Shown here one piece after another: positions 44,887 through 57,100 of a stretch of 64,000 nt of DNA. How positions within the stretch are numbered: the first letter of the stretch is position 1; each line of letters begins with the position of its first letter. The notes beneath the pieces are model-generated. The model worked only from the letters and a program-made list of their open reading frames with translations, was not told the DNA's origin and made no database searches. The stretch is taken from NCBI RefSeq assembly GCF_003289955.1, contig NZ_QLZR01000007.1:1-64000 (forward strand). Reading direction: 5' to 3'. This DNA is from Planococcus halotolerans. GTDB taxonomy: Bacteria > Bacillota > Bacilli > Bacillales_A > Planococcaceae. The translations under genes and the position numbers were made by a program.

Positions 44887-45747
44887 TTAAAATTCCTCTT
44901 CAAAAAGATCCATTTGTTTCGGTGCAAGATCTTCGAAGGTCAAGTCATTCATTTGCCGGAATTGTTTTGCATCTCCTGCAGCATGGCCGCCGGAGTTGTT
45001 ATTAAAAATGACATACACATTGTCAGCCTGTTCCGCCAGCTTATTTGCTGCCTTGCTGATTTCCGTTAATTCTTCGTCGTTGTAATCGTATAAATAGCGG
45101 ACTTCCCGCCAGTTCTTTGAGTTCCCCACGTTCTGCCATCCGTGAACATTGCGACCATGGAGACGGAACAAGACTTTATCTTTTCTTGTTGAAACAGGCA
45201 CCAGTGGAATTGATCCATCGCCCGCCTGCGGTTCATCACAAACAGAATGGATCAAATTATGTTCCCGAAGAAATTCAAAGGTTTTTTCCCGGAATCCCTC
45301 AGCGTACCAAGATTGATGGCGAAATTCGATCGCCAAATCAAATTCACTTAACTTGTTCGTTATCCGCCTTATCTCGTCCACGTTTTCTTTGACACAATCA
45401 AACCAAGGCGGAAATTGCAGCAAGACCATCGCTAGCTTGCCGGCTTCCTTCAGCGGCCTGATGGATTTTATATAGGCTTCATACATTTCCTCTTCTGTAT
45501 CAAAAGGGTTTTCTCCGCGTAAATGTCCGGTCATCGCCTGATATGCTTTAACAATAAACTGAAAAGAATCAGGTGTCTCGGCAATCCATTTTCTTATATT
45601 TCTTTCGGGTTGCACGGCATAAAAAGAAGAATCCAATTCCACGATTGGAAAATGCCCTGTGTAATCAGTCAATCTGTCTTTTTGCTTAGATCCCGGACTG
45701 TAAACATCCGGATGATCTCCCCAACCCGTTAATCCAGCGTAAATCAT
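44887..45747 (-). CDS. yunF: DUF72 TIM-barrel protein (YunF)
   Basis: A 286-residue DUF72 protein with an N-terminal YAGLTGWGDHP and the conserved FPIVELDSSFYAV, DLAIEFRHQSWY and FRLHGRN motifs. The fold is a TIM barrel; no reaction is established, though a nuclease-like role has been proposed for relatives. Lies 27 bases upstream of yunD and probably shares its transcript. Confidence 0.88.
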   Translation of the reverse strand: MIYAGLTGWGDHPDVYSPGSKQKDRLTDYTGHFPIVELDSSFYAVQPERNIRKWIAETPDSFQFIVKAYQAMTGHLRGENPFDTEEEMYEAYIKSIRPLKEAGKLAMVLLQFPPWFDCVKENVDEIRRITNKLSEFDLAIEFRHQSWYAEGFREKTFEFLREHNLIHSVCDEPQAGDGSIPLVPVSTRKDKVLFRLHGRNVHGWQNVGNSKNWREVRYLYDYNDEELTEISKAANKLAEQADNVYVIFNNNSGGHAAGDAKQFRQMNDLTFEDLAPKQMDLFEEEF

Positions 45748-45836
45748 TCCGCCACCTCCGAGATACTGTTAGTTAAATGATAGCATAGAAAAAATAGAAC
45801 GTCCTATCCCAGCTTTACCCGTATATGGCAGAAAAA

Positions 45837-45866
45837 AATCCCCATTGCTTTTTAGCAATGGGGATT
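45837..45866 (-). terminator. Terminator of the suf operon
   Basis: Perfect 12-bp stem AATCCCCATTGC/GCAATGGGGATT with a six-base loop and TTTTT on the minus strand. Confidence 0.92.
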
Positions 45867-45880
45867 TGTTAAAGAATTTA

Positions 45881-47278
45881 TTAACCGATTGAACCTTCCA
45901 TTTCGAACTTGATCAAACGGTTCATTTCAACCGCATATTCCATTGGAAGTTCTTTTGTGAATGGCTCGATGAAGCCCATAACGATCATTTCAGTAGCTTC
46001 CTGTTCAGAAACGCCACGGCTCATCAAGTAGAACAATTGCTCTTCGGATACTTTTGAAACTTTCGCTTCATGTTCCAAAGATACATTGTCGTTCAGGATT
46101 TCATTGTATGGGATCGTATCAGATGTGGACAGGTTGTCCATGATCAACGTATCACATTCAATGTTCGAACGGGCTCCGTCAGCTTTACGGCCGAAGCGGA
46201 CAATCCCGCGGTACGAAACTTTACCGCCCTGTTTCGAAATTGATTTCGAAACGATGGAAGATGAAGTATTCGGTGCCATGTGGATCATTTTAGCGCCCGC
46301 ATCCTGGTGCTGGCCTTTGCCTGCGATTGCAATTGATAATGTCATACCGCGTGCGCCTTCACCGCGAAGGTAAACTGCAGGGTATTTCATCGTCAATTTA
46401 GAACCGATATTCCCATCGATCCATTCCATTGTGCCATTGGCATCAACAAACGCACGTTTTGTAACAAGGTTATAGACGTTGTTTGCCCAGTTCTGGATTG
46501 TTGTGTAACGGCAATAAGCGTCTTTTTTAACGATGATTTCAACTACAGCAGAGTGCAGTGAATTCGTCGTATAAACCGGTGCTGTACAGCCTTCTACGTA
46601 ATGAACGCTCGCGCCTTCATCCACGATGATCATCGTACGCTCGAACTGCCCCATGTTTTCCGAGTTGATACGGAAATAAGCTTGCAGCGGAGATTCAACT
46701 TTAACATTTGGCGGAACATAAATGAATGAGCCGCCTGACCAAACAGCTGTGTTTAGAGCCGCGAATTTATTGTCGGCAGCCGGAATGACTGTCTGGAAGT
46801 ATTCGCGGAACAAGTCTTCGTTTTCACGAAGTGCAGCATCTGTATCTTTAAAGATGATGCCCATGTCTTCAAGTTCAACTTTCATGTTGTGGTAGACAAC
46901 TTCTGATTCATACTGTGCAGAAACACCTGCAAGGTATTTTTGTTCCGCTTCCGGGATACCTAATTTATCAAAAGTCTGTTTGATTTCATCCGGTACTTCA
47001 TCCCATGAAGTTTGGCTGGCTTCCGATGGTTTAACGTAATAAGTGATTTCGTCAAAATTCAACGGTGCCAGATCGCCACCCCATTGTGGCATTGGCATAG
47101 AATAAAACAATTTAAGAGCTTTCAAACGAGATTCAAGCATCCATTCAGGCTCGCTCTTGATATTAGAAATTTCTCTGACGATATCTTCAGTCAATCCGCG
47201 TTTTGAGCGGAAAATCGAGACGTCTTTGTCATGGAACCCGTATTTATAATCACCGATTTCAGGCATTTTTTTAGCCAT
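45881..47278 (-). CDS. sufB: Fe-S scaffold subunit SufB
   Basis: A 465-residue right-handed beta-helix protein that with SufC and SufD forms the SufBC2D scaffold on which clusters are built. Contains the SufBD core with [18 protein letters not shown] (metal/cluster site at the SufB-SufD interface) and [17 protein letters not shown] near the C-terminus. Last gene of sufCDSUB, 21 bases after sufU. Uniform orientation and close spacing show one operon. Confidence 0.96.
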   Translation of the reverse strand: MAKKMPEIGDYKYGFHDKDVSIFRSKRGLTEDIVREISNIKSEPEWMLESRLKALKLFYSMPMPQWGGDLAPLNFDEITYYVKPSEASQTSWDEVPDEIKQTFDKLGIPEAEQKYLAGVSAQYESEVVYHNMKVELEDMGIIFKDTDAALRENEDLFREYFQTVIPAADNKFAALNTAVWSGGSFIYVPPNVKVESPLQAYFRINSENMGQFERTMIIVDEGASVHYVEGCTAPVYTTNSLHSAVVEIIVKKDAYCRYTTIQNWANNVYNLVTKRAFVDANGTMEWIDGNIGSKLTMKYPAVYLRGEGARGMTLSIAIAGKGQHQDAGAKMIHMAPNTSSSIVSKSISKQGGKVSYRGIVRFGRKADGARSNIECDTLIMDNLSTSDTIPYNEILNDNVSLEHEAKVSKVSEEQLFYLMSRGVSEQEATEMIVMGFIEPFTKELPMEYAVEMNRLIKFEMEGSIG

Positions 47279-47299
47279 TATCGTTCCTCCGTTCTTGTG

Positions 47300-50263
<2,964 letters not shown>

Positions 50264-50281
50264 GCCAGTCTCTCCCTTCAA

Positions 50282-51058
50282 TTATGCTTGTCCTACTGTC
50301 TCGTCTTCAATTCCAAGTTCTTGCTTGATCCAGTCATAGCCTTCAGCTTCCAATTTATGCGCAAGTTCTGCTCCGCCTGATTTAACAACGCGGCCCTGCA
50401 TCATAACGTGGACATGGTCCGGCGTGATGTAATTCAATAGACGCTGATAGTGAGTAATGATCAGGCAGCCGAAATCTTCGCCTTTCATTTGGTTGATGCC
50501 GTCAGAAACGACTTTCAAAGCGTCAATATCCAAACCGGAGTCAATTTCATCCAAAACAGCGATTGTCGGTTTGATCATCATCATTTGAAGGATTTCATTG
50601 CGTTTCTTTTCTCCGCCTGAGAAGCCTTCATTCAAGTAACGCTGCGCCATGTCCTGATCCATATCAAGGACTTCCATTTTGCTGTCAAGTTCGCGGATGA
50701 ATTTCATCAATGAAATCTCATCGCCTTCTTCGCGGCGTGCGTTCATGGCAGAGCGCATGAAGTCAGCATTTGTTACTCCAGAAATTTCGCTTGGGTATTG
50801 CATTGCAAGGAAAAGTCCAGCGCGTGCACGCTCGTCAACTTCCATATCCAAAACGTCTTCTCCGTCCAAAGTGATGGAACCAGACGTTACTTCATATTTC
50901 GGGTGGCCCATGATAGCAGAAGCCAATGTTGATTTACCTGTACCGTTCGGACCCATGATTGCATGAATCTCGCTTGTATTAATAGTTAAGTTTACACCTT
51001 TTAAAATCTCTTTACCTTCGATTTCAACGTGTAAATCCTTGATGACCAAAGTTGACAT
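50282..51058 (-). CDS. sufC: Fe-S assembly ATPase SufC
   Basis: A 258-residue soluble ABC ATPase. Walker [10 protein letters not shown] (36-44), signature [10 protein letters not shown], Walker [12 protein letters not shown] and switch histidine in IITHYQ are all present. It powers conformational change of SufBC2D. First gene of the operon, start ATG with TGGAGG upstream; promoter and a dyad operator candidate lie at 51105-51147. Confidence 0.96.
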   Translation of the reverse strand: MSTLVIKDLHVEIEGKEILKGVNLTINTSEIHAIMGPNGTGKSTLASAIMGHPKYEVTSGSITLDGEDVLDMEVDERARAGLFLAMQYPSEISGVTNADFMRSAMNARREEGDEISLMKFIRELDSKMEVLDMDQDMAQRYLNEGFSGGEKKRNEILQMMMIKPTIAVLDEIDSGLDIDALKVVSDGINQMKGEDFGCLIITHYQRLLNYITPDHVHVMMQGRVVKSGGAELAHKLEAEGYDWIKQELGIEDETVGQA

Positions 51059-51104
51059 GTAAATACCTCCATATAGTTAATGTTGAACGGATAACCATTC
51101 TTAA

Positions 51105-51147
51105 TTAGTATCATTCTAATCTTAACCGATATTGACTGCTCTGGCAA
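51105..51147 (-). promoter_or_regulatory. suf promoter with a 7-1-7 Fur/PerR-like dyad
   Basis: Minus strand TTGCCA (51142-51147) and TAAGAT (51119-51124), 17-base spacer. Immediately downstream TTAGAATGATACTAA (51105-51119) is a 7-1-7 inverted repeat with one mismatch between arms; 12 of 15 positions agree with the PerR consensus TTATAATNATTATAA. Its place over the start region would suit a repressor. Which regulator, if any, binds cannot be told. Confidence 0.5.
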
Positions 51148-51362
51148 ATCATTAAACCGGGTTTGCAAACCAGGCTGAAACAATTTAAAACTCTGTATTT
51201 TTAAAGTGCCGAACGATTATTTCAAAAAAAAAGTTAATTATTTTCATTTTCAATGAATGGGATTTAATTGAGAATGGCTTTCAGTAAGAAAATCCAGTAG
51301 ACCTTGGCAACCAACCTGATTGTGCCAGCCTAATTTGAGTGAGTAAGCTTCCTTCGCAATTG

Positions 51363-51392
51363 AAAAAAGCCGATGCACAAGGCATCGGCTTT
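51363..51392 (-). terminator. Terminator behind the small ORF
   Basis: Stem AGCCGATGC/GCATCGGCT with a five-base loop, followed on the minus strand by TTTTTTC. Confidence 0.85.
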
Positions 51393-51418
51393 ACTATCAG
51401 CTTTCAACTGAATTTATT

Positions 51419-51613
51419 TTATATATCACGGTGTACTTGACGCTCTAACTGAGAAACAATTCTTTGGCTGTCATTGTAATCCATATCTCTTCGTTGTTCC
51501 ACTTCAATTATCTTTCCCGGATCGTTCTGATACTCATTGATTCCAAAACCATGTGCATTTCTAAATGCCTGTTCCATTTTCTCAGTATGCTCGATACCGT
51601 TTGACTCGATAAT
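51419..51613 (-). CDS. Putative small protein with non-canonical ATT start
   Basis: An open frame of 64 codons ending 27 bases before a good terminator. The predicted protein is hydrophilic (contains EQAFRNAHGFGINEYQ and DYNDSQRIVSQLERQ) and looks coding. The only ribosome site, AAAGGA, lies seven bases before an ATT (51613), with the next ATG 12 codons in (51577) lacking one. Either ATT/ATC is used as start, the shorter 52-residue form is made, or the gene has lost its start. No family recognised. Confidence 0.5.
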   Translation of the reverse strand: MIESNGIEHTEKMEQAFRNAHGFGINEYQNDPGKIIEVEQRRDMDYNDSQRIVSQLERQVHRDI

Positions 51614-51732
51614 AAATCATTCCTTTCAAATTTTCTTACAGTAACCATTATACCCCAATGAAATTGCCATAAACGTAAAATGAACTAATTTGTCTGAAAA
51701 TGGACCTATCGTCATAGTTTATGGAAAATATA

Positions 51733-51763
51733 AGAAAAAGCCTGACATCTGTATGTCAGGCTT
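51733..51763 (-). terminator. Terminator after the lipoprotein gene
   Basis: Stem AAAGCCTGACA/TGTCAGGCTTT followed on the minus strand by TTCTTATA. Confidence 0.85.
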
Positions 51764-51782
51764 TGTTTTTCTTCTGAATTTA

Positions 51783-52307
51783 TTATTTTACTTCATTTTG
51801 AATACTGGAAGGAATCAATTCATGCTCTTCCAGGATAGAGTTGAAAATTTCATCTGCTTCTGCGAATTTTTCATTTGCAGCTTCAAGTGAGGTTTCTTCT
51901 TCAGCAAGGGCAGCAGCTTTCATATCGTATGATTCTGAAATCATGCCAAGTGCTGACTCGATGTCTTCTTTTTTATCATTTAATGCTTCTGGAATTTCAA
52001 TTCCTTCAACCGCTTGGGAAGCTTCTTCAGCAGAACTTGCAGCCGCTTCTTTCACCGCTGTCAATTCATCGCCTTCAGGTAGAATCCCTTCTTCCTGCTG
52101 CTGTTCAAAAGTATTCAAATCGCCGTCCACTTCGTTGATCGTATTAGGCACAGCCATATAAAATCTCATCAATTCTTTTTTCACTTCAGCATTGTCTGTT
52201 GAAGCCGTTTCGCCAGCAGATGAATCTGTCGTTTCAGTCGTTTCTTCAGAACTGCAAGCACTTAAAAAAAGAAATGAAGATAAACCGATAACCAATAATT
52301 TTTTCAT
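51783..52307 (-). CDS. Hypothetical acidic helical lipoprotein
   Basis: A 174-residue lipoprotein: signal peptide MKKLLVIGLSSFLFLSAC with the acylated cysteine at 18, an S/T/E-rich linker, then a mostly helical, strongly acidic domain rich in Ala and Glu. No catalytic motif is visible. It is expected on the outer face of the membrane. Single gene with its own terminator. Function unknown. Confidence 0.8.
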   Translation of the reverse strand: MKKLLVIGLSSFLFLSACSSEETTETTDSSAGETASTDNAEVKKELMRFYMAVPNTINEVDGDLNTFEQQQEEGILPEGDELTAVKEAAASSAEEASQAVEGIEIPEALNDKKEDIESALGMISESYDMKAAALAEEETSLEAANEKFAEADEIFNSILEEHELIPSSIQNEVK

Positions 52308-52410
52308 GGTGTTTCCTCCCTATTCTCAATACTTCGATATATTACCATAGCTTAATCGAAGAGTATAGAGAATAGAAAATAGCCGAAATCCATAGAATTC
52401 TGTCACTTTT

Positions 52411-53577
52411 CTAAACTTTCCGTCCGTTTGTCAACCGGTCGACAATATTGGTCAACGCGCCATCGCCGGTAACATTCGCGGCTGTTCCGAAACTGTCCTG
52501 AGCCATATAAAGTGCAATCATCAACGCCACCATCGTCGCATCGAAACCGAGCATGCTTTGAAGCAAGCCGATAGCCGCCATGACTGCGCCACCCGGTACT
52601 CCGGGAGCAGCTATCATCGTAACCCCAAGCATCAGGATAAACGGAAAGAAGGAGCCGAATTCAGGTGTTTGGCCAGTAAGCAGAACAACTCCGATCGCAC
52701 AGGATACAAGTGTAATCGTACTGCCTGATAAATGGATTGTTGCAAAAAGAGGAACAGAGAAATCAGCAATTCGCTCATCTGCACCTGTTTTACGCGCCTG
52801 GCGAAGAGTAACCGGAATCGTCGCAGCAGATGACTGTGTACCAAGTGCTGTGAAATAAGCCGGCATCATCGTCTTAAGCAGTTTGAATGGATTCTTTTTC
52901 ACCAAAGTACCAGCAGTAGTGTATTGAATGAGCAGCATCAGCCAATGCAAGATGATGATCATAACAAATACAATTCCGAATAACGATAGGATTTCCATTA
53001 CCGCTCCGCCATATGCCATGTTGGCAAAAATGCCGAAAATATAGAAAGGCAATAGTGGAATGATGATAATCGAGATCGTTTTCTCAATAATTGCCTGGAA
53101 TTCATCAAAGAAGGAAATCATTGTTTTACTGCCTGTTGAGGCCATTCCGATTCCAAGAAGAAATGCAAGGATCAAAGCGGACATTACACCAAACAACGGG
53201 GCCATTTCCAACTCGATAAACGTTTTAGCCAAGGCATGTTCAGGATCGTCCAGGCTTGTAAGTGCCCGTCCTTCCATAAAACCAGGAAGAATAAGCATAG
53301 CTGCGCCGAATGCAAAAACACCGGCAAGGACCGTCGAACTGTATGCAACCAGTGTTGAAACCCCCAGCAGCTTGCCGGACCCTTTACCCAATTTCGCAAT
53401 TCCAGGTGCGATAAATCCGAGAATGATCAGCGGCACGATAAAGTTCAAGAAATTGCCGAAGATGGACGTGAAAGTAGCAAATAACCTGACAATATTTTCT
53501 GAAGCAATGGAACCAATTAAAACTCCCAATACAATTGCCACAATAATTCTTGGCAGTAAACCGAATTTAAACTTCAT
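52411..53577 (-). CDS. Dicarboxylate/amino acid:cation symporter (DAACS/GltP family)
   Basis: A 388-residue symporter of the GltPh family with eight helices and two re-entrant hairpins. The serine-rich hairpin 1 is seen as ALGTQSSAATIPVTL; helix 7 as ATIHLSGSTITL; hairpin 2 as APGVPGGAV; helix 8 ends QDSFGTAANVTGDGA with substrate-binding D and N. Likely Na+- or H+-driven uptake of glutamate, aspartate or a small neutral amino acid. Single gene. Confidence 0.9.
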   Translation of the reverse strand: MKFKFGLLPRIIVAIVLGVLIGSIASENIVRLFATFTSIFGNFLNFIVPLIILGFIAPGIAKLGKGSGKLLGVSTLVAYSSTVLAGVFAFGAAMLILPGFMEGRALTSLDDPEHALAKTFIELEMAPLFGVMSALILAFLLGIGMASTGSKTMISFFDEFQAIIEKTISIIIIPLLPFYIFGIFANMAYGGAVMEILSLFGIVFVMIIILHWLMLLIQYTTAGTLVKKNPFKLLKTMMPAYFTALGTQSSAATIPVTLRQARKTGADERIADFSVPLFATIHLSGSTITLVSCAIGVVLLTGQTPEFGSFFPFILMLGVTMIAAPGVPGGAVMAAIGLLQSMLGFDATMVALMIALYMAQDSFGTAANVTGDGALTNIVDRLTNGRKV

Positions 53578-53765
53578 TGCATGTCCCCCCTATGTGTACA
53601 AATGCTTTTGTAATAGATATCAAACTACCACAGAAAGTGAAATAAGATAAGCCATTTGAAAATACACGGAATATTACATCATTTAACTATATCAAAATAA
53701 TCATTATCCATAGTTTATCTTTCCTAATTAATTGCATACTTTTTACCAATCTCCCGATAACGTAC

Positions 53766-53791
53766 AAAAAGCATCCCGAAGGATGCTTTTG
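53766..53791 (-). terminator. Terminator near the end of metNIQ
   Basis: Stem AAAAGCATCC/GGATGCTTTT with loop TTCG on the minus strand, followed by TTGTACG. It lies beyond the repeat element behind metQ. Confidence 0.82.
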
Positions 53792-53798
53792 TTTTTCT

Positions 53799-53946
53799 TT
53801 GTCCAGACTCCCACCGCCCAGCTATGAGGTCAAGACCACTCCGCTGGACTGCTTATAACTATGTTGCTCCTGCATCGCTGCGCTAGCTTCGTCGCAAAGA
53901 GATGGCCCAAATTCTATTTGGCCCATCTCTTCACAGTCGCTTTTCT
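53799..53946. repeat. Dispersed palindromic intergenic repeat, copy 2
   Basis: Begins TTGTCCAGACTCC and ends GTCGCTTTTCT like the element at 8906-9028. Internally it holds GCTCCTGCATCGCTG...TTCGTCGCAAAG, also seen at 60601-60634, and a strong hairpin GAGATGGGCC/GGCCCATCTC. Noncoding, between metQ and a terminator. Confidence 0.65.
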
Positions 53947-53951
53947 GTAAA

Positions 53952-54797
53952 TTAGTCAACCGGTACTACAGAGCCGCCCCATTCTTCCAAGATGAAATCC
54001 TGAATTTCCTGGGATTTAAGAGCTTCTACCAACGCTTGTACCTCTTCATTGTCTTCATCGCCTGAACGAACTGCGATAATATTTACATATGGTGAATCTG
54101 AATCTTCAAGTGCGATTGAATCTTCCTGCGGGTTAATGCCGGCGTCGATTGCGTAGTTGGAGTTGATCAGTACTGCATCTCCTTCACCCTGTTCATACAT
54201 TTGTACCAATAGAGCCGCTTCGTAATCTGTTTCAAATTGCAGATCTTTCGGGTTTTCAGTAATATCACTTACTTCAGCTTTTGTTTTGTCGATGTCTTCA
54301 GCTAAAGTGATCAATCCCTGAGCTTCTAACATAGAAAGAATACGCCCGTGGTCAGCTACTGAACTGCTCATTAAAATAGTAGCGCCTTCTGGAAGCTCTT
54401 CTAAAGAATCATATTCCTGCGAGTAAACGCCGATTGGTTCGATGTGGATACCGCCGGCATTTGCAAAATCATAACCGTGCTCTTCCATTTGAGATTCGAA
54501 GTAAGGAATATGCTGGAAGTAGTTAGCGTCAATTTCGCCGGAATCCAAATCTTCATTCGGGAATATATAATCCTGATACGTTTCGATTTGCAGTTCGATC
54601 CCCTGCTCTTCCAGGATCGGCTGTACCTGTTCCAAAATCTCTGCGTGCGGCACATTTGAAGCCCCGACTTTAATCGTGCTTGTTTCGCTTTCTCCAGATC
54701 CGCCGTTGCTTGAGTCAGTTCCAGTTTCATTGCTGTCGCTGCCGCATCCTGCAAGTGCTAGTGTTGCCAATAAAGTTCCTGTTAAAAGTTTTTTCAT
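53952..54797 (-). CDS. metQ: Methionine-binding lipoprotein MetQ
   Basis: A 281-residue NLPA-family lipoprotein (lipobox LALAGC, cysteine 18) that captures methionine outside the membrane and hands it to MetI/MetN. Contains YQDYIFPNEDLDSGEIDANYFQH-type NLPA motifs around residues 75-100, split by the consensus N..FQH. Third gene of the SAM-riboswitch-controlled operon. Confidence 0.94.
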   Translation of the reverse strand: MKKLLTGTLLATLALAGCGSDSNETGTDSSNGGSGESETSTIKVGASNVPHAEILEQVQPILEEQGIELQIETYQDYIFPNEDLDSGEIDANYFQHIPYFESQMEEHGYDFANAGGIHIEPIGVYSQEYDSLEELPEGATILMSSSVADHGRILSMLEAQGLITLAEDIDKTKAEVSDITENPKDLQFETDYEAALLVQMYEQGEGDAVLINSNYAIDAGINPQEDSIALEDSDSPYVNIIAVRSGDEDNEEVQALVEALKSQEIQDFILEEWGGSVVPVD

Positions 54798-54854
54798 AAT
54801 GTGTAATCTCCCTTTTCTCTGTAGTTGTTTTTTATGTCAACGGAAATTCCGTCA

Positions 54855-55523
54855 TCAACGTTTGTCTGCTTTTTTAGTTAACGCATCACCGATAAATTGG
54901 ATGATGAATACGATGATCAAAATTAAAATAGTAGCCATTAATACAACGTCCGGGCGGCTGCGCTGGAATCCATCCAGGAATGCCAAAGTTCCAAGTCCGC
55001 CAGCACCAATGACCCCAGCCATTGCAGTATATCCAACCAATGCAATGGAAGTGACCGTAATCCCTGAAATCAAAGCGGGTTTTGATTCCGGCAATAAGAC
55101 TTTCCGGATAATGGTCCCTGTTGTGGCTCCCATCGACCGAGCGGCTTCAATGACACCTTTGTCGATTTCCTGGAAAGCAATCAGAACCAGCCTCGCATAG
55201 AATGGAGCTGCCCCGATAATCAATGCCGGCAATGCGGCGTTCGGTCCCCGAATGGTTCCGATCAGGAAGCTTGTGAAAGGAATCAGCAAAATGATCAAAA
55301 TGATAAACGGTATGGAACGGAAAACATTGACGAAAACTCCTGTCAGCCAATTGACGATTTTATTGGCCCATAATTGTTTTGGTGCAGTTAAGAATAAGAT
55401 GATGCCAAGGACCAGGCCGATGATGAATGTGAATAGTGTGGACATTGCTGTCATATAGATGGTTTCGTATGTTGCTTCCCACATCTTATCCCAGTCGACA
55501 TTCGGAAATAATGACTCAATCAT
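54855..55523 (-). CDS. metI: Methionine ABC transporter permease
   Basis: A 222-residue permease with five helices and the EAA loop IEAARSMGATTGTIIRKVLL (about 130-149) that docks on MetN. Also called metP in B. subtilis. It overlaps metN by eight bases. Confidence 0.95.
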   Translation of the reverse strand: MIESLFPNVDWDKMWEATYETIYMTAMSTLFTFIIGLVLGIILFLTAPKQLWANKIVNWLTGVFVNVFRSIPFIILIILLIPFTSFLIGTIRGPNAALPALIIGAAPFYARLVLIAFQEIDKGVIEAARSMGATTGTIIRKVLLPESKPALISGITVTSIALVGYTAMAGVIGAGGLGTLAFLDGFQRSRPDVVLMATILILIIVFIIQFIGDALTKKADKR

Positions 55524-56541
55524 TTGCCATCACCTCCGCCTGCACATTTTCCTGATTGAGAAACTCGAGCGCTTGCCGAATTTCTGCATCCGTGCCTTTT
55601 AACTGCAGGATCAATGTTCCATAGGCTCCCCGCTGTGTATGGGATACTTTCCCCTGAACAATATTGATTTCCACCGGATGCTTCCGGATCAGCTGAGTCA
55701 ATATCGGCTGCTCCGCCTGTTCACCGACGAATACGAGCTTCACCAGTTCCCCTGTTGGATATAATTCCCGAAGGTGCTTAATGGTTTCGCTTGAATCCTC
55801 TGACTCGGTGACTTGCGCAACAAAGCGTTTGGTGATTTCCTGTTTCGGTGTTTGGAAAATCTCCAGCACATCTCCAAGTTCCACCACTTTACCGCCTTCC
55901 ATTACAGCAACACGATGGCAGATTTTCCGGATTACATGCATTTCGTGTGTAATCAGAACAATTGTTAAACCGAGGCGTTTATTGATATCGACCAGCAAAT
56001 CCAATATAGCGTCCGTTGTTTCAGGATCAAGTGCTGAAGTGGCTTCGTCACATAGGAGCACTTCCGGATCGTTTGCCAACGCGCGGGCTATACCGACCCG
56101 TTGTTTCTGTCCGCCTGACAGCTGGGACGGATAAGCATGCTCCCGGCCAGCCAGCCCCACCAATTCAACCAGTTCCTTTACTTTTTCGACTCTTTTCGCT
56201 TTTGGCACACCGGCAATCTCAAGTGGAAATTCAATATTTTCCTGCACTGTCCGGGACCAAAGAAGATTGAAATGCTGGAAAATCATACTTACCTTTTGGC
56301 GTGCCTTGCGCAACTCGGCACCTTTGATATCAGTAATTTTTTGTCCGTTTATATCCACTGTCCCGGAAGTTGGTTTTTCCAAACCGTTCAGTATGCGGAT
56401 CAGCGTACTCTTGCCGGCACCGCTGTAGCCGATAATGCCGAAGATCTCTCCGTCTGCAATCGTCAGATTTACATCATCCACAGCTGTCAATGTGGTTTTG
56501 CCGACATCGAAGGTCTTCGTCAATTGCTTTAACTCAATCAT
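55516..56541 (-). CDS. metN: Methionine ABC transporter ATPase MetN
   Basis: A 341-residue ATPase: Walker A GYSGAGKST, Q-loop, signature LSGGQKQR, Walker B VLLCDEATSALD, H-loop ITHEMH, and a C-terminal NIL domain (about 265-338) that binds methionine for trans-inhibition. First gene of the operon behind the S-box; start ATG after AGGAGAG. Confidence 0.96.
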   Translation of the reverse strand: MIELKQLTKTFDVGKTTLTAVDDVNLTIADGEIFGIIGYSGAGKSTLIRILNGLEKPTSGTVDINGQKITDIKGAELRKARQKVSMIFQHFNLLWSRTVQENIEFPLEIAGVPKAKRVEKVKELVELVGLAGREHAYPSQLSGGQKQRVGIARALANDPEVLLCDEATSALDPETTDAILDLLVDINKRLGLTIVLITHEMHVIRKICHRVAVMEGGKVVELGDVLEIFQTPKQEITKRFVAQVTESEDSSETIKHLRELYPTGELVKLVFVGEQAEQPILTQLIRKHPVEINIVQGKVSHTQRGAYGTLILQLKGTDAEIRQALEFLNQENVQAEVMAND

Positions 56542-56564
56542 TGATACACTCTCCTACTTCAAAA

Positions 56565-56735
56565 TAAAAAGCCCTTCCGCTCAGAAATGAGCAGAAGGGC
56601 ACGCGTAAAAATATATACGTTAACCGTTCTCTCATCTTCCAAAGCTTTCGCTTTGTGTGACTTGGCACCATTTCATTTTCATGACGGTTGCCGGGCTTCA
56701 CAGGGCACTTCCCTCCACCACTCTTTATAAGAGTT
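56565..56735 (-). promoter_or_regulatory. SAM-I riboswitch (S box) with terminator
   Basis: On the minus strand from 56733: CTCTTATAAAGAG, GTGGAGGGA, TGCCC, GAAGCCCGGCAACC, TGGTGCCA and GATGAGAG occur in S-box order, with P1 closing against the last. A terminator (GCCCTTCTGCTC.../...GAGCGGAAGGGC then TTTTT, 56566-56600) precedes metN. SAM should turn the importer off. Confidence 0.95.
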
Positions 56736-56764
56736 ACGTTATTAAGTTTGTAGTTCAGGATATT

Positions 56765-56793
56765 AATTTATCACGGCTCGTTTTATACGTCAA
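56765..56793 (-). promoter_or_regulatory. Promoter of the metNIQ leader
   Basis: Minus strand TTGACG (56788-56793) and TAAATT (56765-56770) with a 17-base spacer. The -35 lies within the last codons of yusE, and the start falls about 20 bases before the aptamer. Confidence 0.65.
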
Positions 56794-57094
56794 CAGTTTT
56801 TAACTTTTCATAGATATAAGGAACAGAATGAAATGCATAAACTTTTTCTTTTAGCTTGCCGTTCTCTGTTATCAACAGGCACGGAACGCTTTCAATTTCA
56901 TATAAAGAAGCGATTTCCTGTACATAATTCAAGTTTGCTTTGCCAATCGGCAAATCCGGCATGGCCGCGACTACAACTTCAAGCATTTTTGAAGCCAGCT
57001 GGCAAGTGCCGCACATGGGTGTGTATAGGTAATAAGCCGCCAGCTTATTGGTGTTTTTTGCTTTGCTCCACTCTTTATGGTTCCATTCTTTCAT
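56783..57094 (-). CDS. yusE: Thioredoxin-like protein (YusE)
   Basis: A 103-residue thioredoxin-fold protein with active-site C28-G-T-C31 and cis-proline segment ESVPCLL. Cytosolic; likely a disulfide reductase or redox partner, target unknown. It starts six bases after yusF, with AAGGATG upstream, so the two are co-translated. Its 3' end carries the metN -35. Confidence 0.9.
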   Translation of the reverse strand: MKEWNHKEWSKAKNTNKLAAYYLYTPMCGTCQLASKMLEVVVAAMPDLPIGKANLNYVQEIASLYEIESVPCLLITENGKLKEKVYAFHSVPYIYEKLKTVDV

Positions 57095-57100
57095 GTTTCG

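Noticed and set aside
54401-54754. 117-codon minus-strand frame inside metQ
   Set aside because: Out-of-frame shadow of metQ with no start signals.
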